Source: CAVQND01 sp964653485 (lineage in GTDB: Bacteria; Verrucomicrobiota; Verrucomicrobiia; Limisphaerales; UBA8199). Taken from it: 64,000 nucleotides of DNA. The translations under genes and the position numbers were made by a program. Shown here one piece after another: positions 58,470 to 64,000 of the stretch; position 1 is the stretch's first letter; each line of letters begins with the position of its first letter. The notes below the pieces were generated by a model. That model had not been told where the DNA came from, ran no database searches, and saw nothing but the letters and a program-made list of their open reading frames with translations. The stretch lies in NCBI GenBank assembly GCA_964653485.1, contig CAZZFF010000017.1, forward strand, positions 6,333 through 70,332, in the 5' to 3' direction.

Positions 58470-59282
58470 ATGCGCATCATTCGCTACCAGGACCGGCAGG
58501 GTGCAATTCGATATGCCGAGCAAAGACTCGACGGTTCAACCGTCCAAATCCTCGGCGACATTTTCGGCGCGTTTGAAGCCACTCGCGAGCCGGCGCACGT
58601 CGCCAGGCTTCTCGCCCCCGTCGCCCCTCCCAACGTGATCTGCATCGGCCTGAACTATCGCCGGCACGCCCAGGAGTCCAAGGCCCCAATCCCGCAATTT
58701 CCCGTGGTGTTCCTCAAGGCAACCACCGCGGTGCAAAACCCAGGCGACCCGATCGTGCTGCCGCGTGCCCTTCGCAGTGACGAGGTGGATTATGAATGTG
58801 AACTCGCCGTGGTCATCGGCAGGCGCTGCAAGAACGTGCCAAGGGACAAGGCCCTCGATTTCGTCCTGGGTTATACCTGCGCCAACGATGTCAGCGCTCG
58901 GGACTGGCAGGGAAAATGGGGCGGCTCCCAGTGGTGCCGGGGCAAGACCTTCGACACCTTCGCTCCCCTGGGACCCTGCCTCGCGCTCAAAGACGAAATC
59001 CCCGATCCTTCCGCCCTTAAACTCCGCTCCATTCTCAACGGGCAGACGATGCAGGACTGGCGCACCGACGACATGATCTTCGACGTGCCGGCGCTGATCG
59101 CCTTCCTTAGCGGCAGCACCACGCTCCTGCCGGGAACGGTCATTCTGACCGGAACGCCGCACGGCGTCGGCTTCGCGCGCCGGCCCCCGGTTTGGCTCAA
59201 GCCTGGGGATGTGATCACAGTCGAGATTGACGAGATCGGCGCATTGACCAACCCGGTCGTTGAAGAGCAGGCCGGAGCCTGA
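58470..59282 (+). CDS. Fumarylacetoacetate hydrolase-family protein
   Basis: The 270-residue protein has a strong AAGGAG ribosome site six bases before ATG 58470. VICIGLNYRRHAQES carries catalytic-type His66. DEVDYECELAVVIG gives metal ligands Glu109 and Glu111, NDVSARDWQ gives Asp140, and GTPHGVGFARRPP follows. The FAH fold here acts on 2-keto acids and acylpyruvates, including 2-keto-3-deoxy sugar acids. Its place directly after an agarase-type gene makes a sugar-acid step plausible, but the specific substrate is not identified. Length and motifs are normal for the family. Confidence 0.88.
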   Translation: MRIIRYQDRQGAIRYAEQRLDGSTVQILGDIFGAFEATREPAHVARLLAPVAPPNVICIGLNYRRHAQESKAPIPQFPVVFLKATTAVQNPGDPIVLPRALRSDEVDYECELAVVIGRRCKNVPRDKALDFVLGYTCANDVSARDWQGKWGGSQWCRGKTFDTFAPLGPCLALKDEIPDPSALKLRSILNGQTMQDWRTDDMIFDVPALIAFLSGSTTLLPGTVILTGTPHGVGFARRPPVWLKPGDVITVEIDEIGALTNPVVEEQAGA

Positions 59283-59309
59283 GGTGCCGGGCTTTCGTTC
59301 GAGCGTTTC

Positions 59310-60326
59310 CTATTCTCGCCCGGCCCCCTTCGCCGGCATCAGCGCCTCGCGAATGGGCTGGACCCATTTCTGGGTCGCCATGTCGAAGAGCACAAAATCC
59401 CCGGCGAATTGCCAATAGGCCCAGCTCCACCCCCGCTTCTCCGCCTGCCGGGCAACGAAGGCCGTCCAGCGGGCGCGAGAATCCATGTCCCCCTTCTCGT
59501 AAGCCCCGAATTCGCCCAGGTAGATGGGACGATTCTGCTCTTTGGCCCAGGCCTGCACGGTGTCAAAGTCCCGCTCGATCCTCTGGCGCTCCGCCTCGGT
59601 GCCCTGCCAGGCCACCCCTGTTTTGTCCCTTTGATCGGTCCATGGCGTTCCCTGGTGCGTGAACGCGAACGGTTCATAATAATGGAAGGTCACGATAATG
59701 TTCCGATCTTCCGCGGGCAGATGCAGCGCCTCCAGACCCTTGAACCCGTTCCAAGGGTCCGGTCCGATGATGACGGTGCGCCCCGGATTCGATTTTCGGA
59801 TGACAGCCAGGGCCTCGTGCCAATAATTGTCCCACGATTCGTGCGTGAACTTGGGCGCCGGTTCGTTGAGAATCTCGAACAGCACCTCGTTGGGACGCCC
59901 TTGGCAATGCTCGGCGATGGCCGCCCAACTCGCCAGGAAGTCACTCTTCCTGCCCGCCGGGTCGGGCGAGATCGCCAGGTCGTCGTGGTAATCCAGGACC
60001 ACGAGCAACTTGTTGGCCAGGGCCTGGTCGACCGCCCAATCCAGGATCGTGAAGAACTGCTTCCGCAGGTTGCCCTGGGCGTCGGGCTTGCCATCGCGCA
60101 GCGGGTGGAGGTTGATGCGCACGTGGCTGAACCCCGCCTCGTGAATCAGCTTGAAATGTTCATCCTTGAAATTGCCCCGCGCGCGGTCCCGCCAGAGCGC
60201 GTCCCACCCGATGATGTTCACGCCCCGGCCCAAAAGTTCATTTTGCCGGAGCGCGTCTCCCGCGACGGCGGGAAACAGGCCAGTGAGTGTGATCGCCGCC
60301 AAGGCGGCGGCCGCAACGTGTTTCAT
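59310..60326 (-). CDS. GH5 endoglucanase/mannanase-type hydrolase
   Basis: From ATG 60326 the product is 338 residues: a signal peptide (MKHVAAAALAAITLTGLFPA), then the GH5 TIM barrel. Conserved features are GVNIIGWDALW, GFSHVRINLHP, VVLDYHDDL, FEILNEPAPKF with acid/base Glu155, IVTFHYYEPF and IYLGEFGAYEKGD with nucleophile Glu272. A C-terminal WAYWQFAGDFVLFD completes the barrel. Part of its coding region (60190-60254) is duplicated at 63536-63600. The earlier in-frame start is poorly supported. Confidence 0.9.
   Translation of the reverse strand: MKHVAAAALAAITLTGLFPAVAGDALRQNELLGRGVNIIGWDALWRDRARGNFKDEHFKLIHEAGFSHVRINLHPLRDGKPDAQGNLRKQFFTILDWAVDQALANKLLVVLDYHDDLAISPDPAGRKSDFLASWAAIAEHCQGRPNEVLFEILNEPAPKFTHESWDNYWHEALAVIRKSNPGRTVIIGPDPWNGFKGLEALHLPAEDRNIIVTFHYYEPFAFTHQGTPWTDQRDKTGVAWQGTEAERQRIERDFDTVQAWAKEQNRPIYLGEFGAYEKGDMDSRARWTAFVARQAEKRGWSWAYWQFAGDFVLFDMATQKWVQPIREALMPAKGAGRE
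60190..60254. repeat. Left copy of a 65-bp duplication (inside GH5)
   Basis: These 65 bases inside the GH5 gene recur at 63536-63600 with 63 of 65 positions identical by my count. The second copy sits at the end of the AAA-ATPase/RhuM island, so the island is bounded on both sides by this sequence or its neighbourhood. Confidence 0.8.
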
Positions 60327-60589
60327 CCTGCCCGGAAGGGGAAGCCAATGCTGATTGTTCGCGCCAGTCATACGTACCGCCACAGCCAACCATTCACCGA
60401 AGCGCGCGGCAAGCTTAACATTCGGGCCGGCCCCTTTTCGTCCGCGCGGCTGCCATGGGAGGCCGCCGAAGATTCACACCACGGCCAAATGCCGGGAATG
60501 CCCCCCGCCTGCCTTCATCGCTTCCTTTCTTAGTACTTTCCGTCCTGGCCGGTTCGTGCTTAAACTCCCACTACGCAAGGCGATGCCGC

Positions 60590-60796
60590 ATGAACGATGA
60601 ACGGGTGATCCGGCCTGTTGGCCAGCAGGTGTCCCTGCCAGGGCACTTCGATGCGCTCGTCATGCTCGAAGCCGCCCGCCCCTTGGCCAAGGGCTATGAG
60701 TGCCGCGTCCGACTCCCGAACGGCACGCTGGACGAAGCCGTCATTTCCGTGCAGGCGGCCGGCAAGCAGACGCCGCCCCCCACCCCTGCCTTATGA
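60590..60796 (+). CDS. 68-aa protein upstream of the AAA/TOPRIM gene
   Basis: The small protein (PGHFDALVMLEAARPLAKGY, ECRVRLPNGTLDEAVIS) starts at ATG 60590 with AAGG nine bases upstream. Its stop overlaps the start of the ATPase gene (ATGA), so translation is coupled. The sequence resembles, from memory, the short beta-rich N-terminal module of defence-associated SNF2-type helicases, but alignment is not possible here. It is otherwise an unknown protein in a defence-like operon. Confidence 0.6.
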   Translation: MNDERVIRPVGQQVSLPGHFDALVMLEAARPLAKGYECRVRLPNGTLDEAVISVQAAGKQTPPPTPAL

Positions 60797-62517
60797 TAAC
60801 CCAGGTTAAAGTCGAATTCTTCAAGCGATTCCGGTCCGAGACTTTCAACCTGGTTGACGATGTCGTTCTGGCTGGCCCAAACAACTCAGGCAAGACCACT
60901 ATCCTGCAAGCCATCGCCGTCTGGAACCTTGCCCTGCAGCGGTGGCTCGCGGAACATGCCGCGTCATCCAAGGCCAGGCAGAGAACCGGTGTCCCGGTTT
61001 CCCGCAATGACTTCACGGCCATTCCACTGCGTGAAATGAACCTGCTTTGGTTCGAGCGCGACACCGGTTACAGCAAAGGCGAGAAAGAGGGCATGGACGC
61101 CGGCCAACCCAAATTAGTCGCCATCACCATCTTCGGCAGGGACCAAAACACGAACTGGAGCCTGACCGTCACGCTTCGCTACGCCAACAAAGAGCAAATC
61201 TACATCAAGCTGGCTGACGGGCAGGGCCAGCCGGTCACGGAAATCCCCCCAGGCGCCCAAGACCTGAAAATTGTCCACGTTCCCCCGTTCTCAGGAATCG
61301 GCGCCGAGGAAACCGGCCTGCAACTCGGCTACCAGAGCCGTCTCGTTGGCCAGGGCAAACCGGGCGACGTGCTCAGGAATCTCCTCCTCGAAGTTTACCG
61401 CGCTGACCAGAAGGATAAAACGGGCTTCTGGAAGGCGCTCACCGAGGATGTCTTTGGCCTCTTCGGCTACCGGCTGAAACAACCTCAGTATTCCGAAACT
61501 ACGGACCCCTTCATCAGGATCGAATATACTCACGGCGAGTCCCGGACCGCCTTCGATGTCGCATCCGCCGGCAGCGGTTTCCACCAGGTTCTGACGCTCC
61601 TCGGCTTCTTCTATGCCCGGCCCGCCTCTGTGCTGCTGCTGGACGAGCCTGACGCCCACCTCCACGTCATCCTCCAAAGACAGGTGTACGACCTGTTACG
61701 GACGGTCGCTCGCAAGCGGATTTGCCAACTCCTCATCTCTACCCATTCTGAGATCATCCTGGAGGACACCGGCGCCGAGCAGATTCTCTCCTTCTATGGC
61801 CCCCCCCATCGGCTGACGATTGAAACCCATCGCGACCAGGTGCGGGAGGCATTGAAACGGTTGTCGTCCCTTGACATCCTCGCCTCGGAGAATGGCCAAA
61901 ATGTCCTCTACGTCGAAGATGAATCCGACTTCAAAATCCTCGCCGAGTTCGCTCGCGTTCTAAACCACGACTTCTGCCGCTTCACCGCCACACCCTTCGT
62001 CTGTCCCATCCACGGCCGCAATGTGGCCGACGCTCGCGCCCATTTCTTTGCTCTCAAGGCCATCCGTCCCCAGGTCAAGGGTGTCCTCCTGCTCGACGGC
62101 GATAACCGCAACCTCCCCGACCGCGAAATGTCAGCCGACAACCTGACCATCTTGCGATGGCGCCGCTATGAAATCGAAAACTACCTCCTTCACCCTAAGG
62201 CGCTCCTCCGTTTCGTCGAGGGGCCTGAGCCCGACCTCCTATCCGGCGTTAGGCGCAAAAACGGCGAGGACTTTCTGAAAGGAAATTTCCCACCCCCGGC
62301 CTTAACCGACCCGCTCAAGGACAGCGACTATCTCGTCGCTACCGCCGCCAGCAAATCAGTTCTGCCCGACTTCCTGGAAAAGACCGAAACTAAACTCTCC
62401 AAAAAGGACTACTTCCAGATTGCCGCCCAGATGAAGCCCGATGAAATCCATCCCGAAGTGAAGACCAATCTCGACGCCATGGCCTTGGTTGTAAACGGAG
62501 GACTGACCAATGCCTGA
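60793..62517 (+). CDS. AAA-family ATPase with TOPRIM-like C-terminus (OLD-like)
   Basis: The 574-residue protein has an SMC/RecF-type ATPase domain: Walker A LAGPNNSGKTTIL (about 28-35), a signature-like ASAGSGFHQVL (about 258-268), Walker B VLLLDEPDAHLH (Asp284-Glu285) and a conserved STHS with His318. The C-terminal domain has YVEDESDFKIL (Glu375) and VLLLDGDNR (Asp435, Asp437), the Glu and DxD pattern of a TOPRIM nuclease. This is the architecture of OLD-family nucleases (also used in Gabija and PARIS-type systems) that defend against phage. It overlaps an 85-aa gene by eight bases. It lacks an adjacent UvrD-type or AriB-type partner, so none of those systems is assigned. Confidence 0.8.
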   Translation: MITQVKVEFFKRFRSETFNLVDDVVLAGPNNSGKTTILQAIAVWNLALQRWLAEHAASSKARQRTGVPVSRNDFTAIPLREMNLLWFERDTGYSKGEKEGMDAGQPKLVAITIFGRDQNTNWSLTVTLRYANKEQIYIKLADGQGQPVTEIPPGAQDLKIVHVPPFSGIGAEETGLQLGYQSRLVGQGKPGDVLRNLLLEVYRADQKDKTGFWKALTEDVFGLFGYRLKQPQYSETTDPFIRIEYTHGESRTAFDVASAGSGFHQVLTLLGFFYARPASVLLLDEPDAHLHVILQRQVYDLLRTVARKRICQLLISTHSEIILEDTGAEQILSFYGPPHRLTIETHRDQVREALKRLSSLDILASENGQNVLYVEDESDFKILAEFARVLNHDFCRFTATPFVCPIHGRNVADARAHFFALKAIRPQVKGVLLLDGDNRNLPDREMSADNLTILRWRRYEIENYLLHPKALLRFVEGPEPDLLSGVRRKNGEDFLKGNFPPPALTDPLKDSDYLVATAASKSVLPDFLEKTETKLSKKDYFQIAAQMKPDEIHPEVKTNLDAMALVVNGGLTNA

Positions 62518-62767
62518 CGACAAACGCCCCACCGAACTCCCGGCCTTCCTGCGCGACTCTCATGTGAACCGCGAGCAATTGCGCCTCGTCGCCCAAGCCC
62601 TCGCCGGCCCCGCGCTCGAGGGCGGCGAGTTGGGCGACGTCTCGCCCTCGGCAGAGCTGTCCGCCTTCGGCAAACTCACCGCCAACTGGCAAAGCGTTGT
62701 CGAGGATGCCGCCCTCACCCCCGGCGAGAAAGAGGACCGCAAGAAAGGCCAGAAACAACTGCTTTGA
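62510..62767 (+). CDS. 85-aa protein between the ATPase and RhuM genes
   Basis: An acidic, mostly helical small protein (DKRPTELPAFLRDSHVNREQ, AQALAGPALEGGELGDVSPS, LTPGEKEDRKKGQKQLL) starting at ATG 62510 and overlapping the ATPase stop by eight bases, with the RhuM start one base after its own stop. No domain is recognised. Tight packing suggests it acts with its neighbours. Confidence 0.6.
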   Translation: MPDDKRPTELPAFLRDSHVNREQLRLVAQALAGPALEGGELGDVSPSAELSAFGKLTANWQSVVEDAALTPGEKEDRKKGQKQLL

Positions 62768-62768
62768 T

Positions 62769-63560
62769 ATGAGCAGACCACCCCTGAAGAAAGCTGCCAC
62801 CCCGCCGCCCTCGGCCACCGGAGAGCCGCAAACAGAAATCATCCTTTACCAGGCCGAGGACGGCAAAACCAAGATCGAGGTCCGTCTCGTGGACGATACA
62901 GTCTGGCTCACGCAGGCCCAAATGGCGGATTTGTTTCAAACCTCCGTCCCAAACGTCAGCATCCACATCCGTAACGTGTTCGAGGAAAAAGAGTTGCAAC
63001 AGGATTCAGTTGTTTAAGAATTTTTAACAACTGCCGCTGACGGCAAGAACTACCAAACCCGCTTCTATAACCTGGACGTCATCATCTCCGTTGGCTACCG
63101 GGTCAAATCGCATCGCGGCACCCAGTTCCGCATCTGGGCCACCCAGCGGTTGAAAGAGTATATCGTAAAAGGCTTCGCGCTCGACGACGAACGCCTCAAA
63201 AAAGGCGGCGGCGACCATTTCGACGAGTTGCTCGAGCGAATCCGCGAGATTCGTGCCTCCGAACGCAATTTCTACCAGAAGATCAAAGACATCTACACCA
63301 CCAGCGAGGACTACGACCCACACGCCGAGGTCACTCTCGATTTCTTTGCCATGGCCCAAAACAAAATCCACTGGGCCATCCACGGCCATACGGCCGCGGA
63401 ATTAATCGCCGAACGCGCGGATGCCAGCAAGCCGAACATGGGCCTCACCTCGTGGAGGGGCGCCAAGGTCCGCAAGCAGGATGTCCACGTGGCCAAGAAC
63501 TACCTCAACCAGGAGGAGATCCGCGAGCGATGGGCCGCCACAGCGCGTCCCACCCGATGA
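62769..63560 (+). pseudogene. RhuM-family protein interrupted by an in-frame stop
   Basis: The RhuM-type sequence is visible over both halves in one frame: EIILYQAEDGKTKIEVRLVD, WLTQAQMADLFQTSVPNVSI, then after the TAA at 63015-63017: EFLTTAADGKNYQTRFYNLD, VGYRVKSHRGTQFRIWATQ, LKEYIVKGFALDDERLKKGG and YLNQEEIRE. The residues on both sides of the stop correspond to the family's SVVKEFLTTAADGKNY, so a single change (Lys codon to TAA) explains it. The C-terminus is also cut, replaced by the 65-bp duplicate. RhuM proteins are common in defence and restriction islands. Suppression or re-initiation could still give product; a sequencing error is possible. Confidence 0.8.
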
Positions 63561-63600
63561 TGTTCACGCCCCGGCCCAAAAGTTCATTTTACCGGAGCGC
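63536..63600. repeat. Right copy of the 65-bp duplication
   Basis: Matches 60190-60254 (63 of 65 by my count). The next bases, GCGC-A-CGGCAAG-T-TTAAC (63597 on), resemble 60399-60417 with two changes, so the copy seems to skip about 145 bases of the GH5 5' region. RhuM ends inside this sequence. Confidence 0.8.
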
Positions 63601-63677
63601 ACGGCAAGTTTAACCTGCTGAATCCGCTCCCGCGCCTCGGCGCTCAACCGGCCCCAGTGGCGGACGGCTTCCCCCAT
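63564..63677 (-). pseudogene. Short ORF running into the duplicated block
   Basis: A 37-codon frame from ATG 63677 (MGEAVRHWGRLSAEARERIQ, then QVKLAVRSGK) ends at 63564 inside the duplicated sequence. The first 26 codons have coding-like composition and the rest belongs to the duplicate. It may be the front of a gene cut by the rearrangement. Confidence 0.3.
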
Positions 63678-64000
63678 AGGCGCTAACTTAACGAGGCGGA
63701 GTGCGCCCGTCCTCGGGCGCAGCATCGCAAGACGTCAAACAGTTCGAGATAACCCGCGCTCGATTTCGTCTTTGGCCAGCGCCGGCGACCAGGCGCGCTT
63801 GCCTTGGACGAGATCACGCACGGCCGGATTGTAGGGCGGGCTGCGCAATCGCTTTGGCTCCATGCAGCAGAAGGAAAACCTAAGCCGGGGCCATGGACAA
63901 GCCGGGAGCGCGCTCGTCTCCGGGCGCGGGCGGGCGCGGAAACGCTTGCGGATGGGAGTACATGTTAAACTGCTCCGCCTGTTCGAACTTTGCTGCTTGC
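63678..64000. other. Right-edge stretch with a possible transposase remnant
   Basis: No complete gene is seen. On the minus strand, ATG 63863 opens 42 codons (MEPKRLRSPPYNPAVRDLVQ, then GKRAW and on) that resemble, from memory, the N-terminal extension of REP-associated tyrosine transposases, then break off at 63735. The remaining bases to 64000 show nothing I can assign. Confidence 0.3.

Overview
This 64 kb window is a GC-rich, densely coding bacterial chromosome segment. The family content points to the Verrucomicrobiota, probably a Pedosphaera/Limisphaerales-like polysaccharide degrader. Pointers are an H-X9-DG pseudopilin, DUF4159, DUF5107-TPR, DUF2961/GH172, DUF4038 glycosidase-like, kelch and SBBP propeller proteins, many secreted glycoside hydrolases and short dispersed palindromes. 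Lineage is inferred from gene families, not from a marker gene. I saw no rRNA, tRNA or CRISPR array.

Layout. 1-1207: 5' end of a CysJ-like sulfite reductase flavoprotein, divergent from a two-domain CbiX-like chelatase (sulfite reduction and siroheme supply). 1260-11718: secreted proteins, namely DUF4159, a large exported protein with a CBM-like front, a SUMF1-like lipoprotein, a pseudopilin and a 1713-residue GH2 enzyme. 11851-14919: a small protein overlapping a minimal nucleotidyltransferase (toxin-antitoxin-like), then a lipoprotein nucleosidase and an NCS2 purine permease. 15063-24564: an arabinose/fucose isomerase-type enzyme, a GNAT fragment cut by a 102-bp hairpin repeat, an SBBP propeller protein behind a frameshifted small gene, a C25-like protease with a ceramidase-like hydrolase, an MFS sugar porter and a receiver-like protein lacking its phospho-acceptor Asp. 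24774-27732: a tagaturonate epimerase (UxaE-like) overlapping a DUF5060/DUF4038 glycosidase-like gene. 27855-30920: a proteostasis cluster of HtrA/DegQ, an HPF-like factor and a J-domain chaperone. 31020-33343: malate dehydrogenase, a radical SAM enzyme and a small membrane protein. 33403-33639: an orphan HicB-like gene with its own promoter. 33845-42250: DUF5107-TPR, GH92 mannosidase, Tat-exported amidase and GH172. 42645-46537: an APC permease with a large soluble insertion and a strong terminator, then a PP2C-kinase fusion anchored by a C-terminal helix. 46559-54530: beta-helix, PQQ-like propeller, kelch/Ig and membrane-anchored propeller proteins.

Two accessory islands sit in the last 10 kb. 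At 54875-56280 a Xre/ParS-RES toxin-antitoxin pair lies between 27-bp direct repeats, with a recent partial copy (about 97% by my count) of the antitoxin's toxin-binding domain just outside. At 60590-63600 an overlapping gene string (68-aa protein, ATPase with TOPRIM-like C-terminus, 85-aa protein, RhuM broken by one in-frame stop) ends in a 65-bp duplicate of part of the neighbouring GH5 gene; it looks like a defence-type cassette. Between them are a GH50-like agarase/galactosidase, a fumarylacetoacetate hydrolase-family enzyme and GH5.

The theme is export of plant or algal polysaccharide hydrolases (GH2, DUF4038-type, GH92, GH172, GH50-like, GH5, beta-helix) feeding sugar and sugar-acid catabolism (isomerase, UxaE, FAH-type enzyme, sugar porter), with small mobile or defence-like modules and palindromic repeats between the operons.
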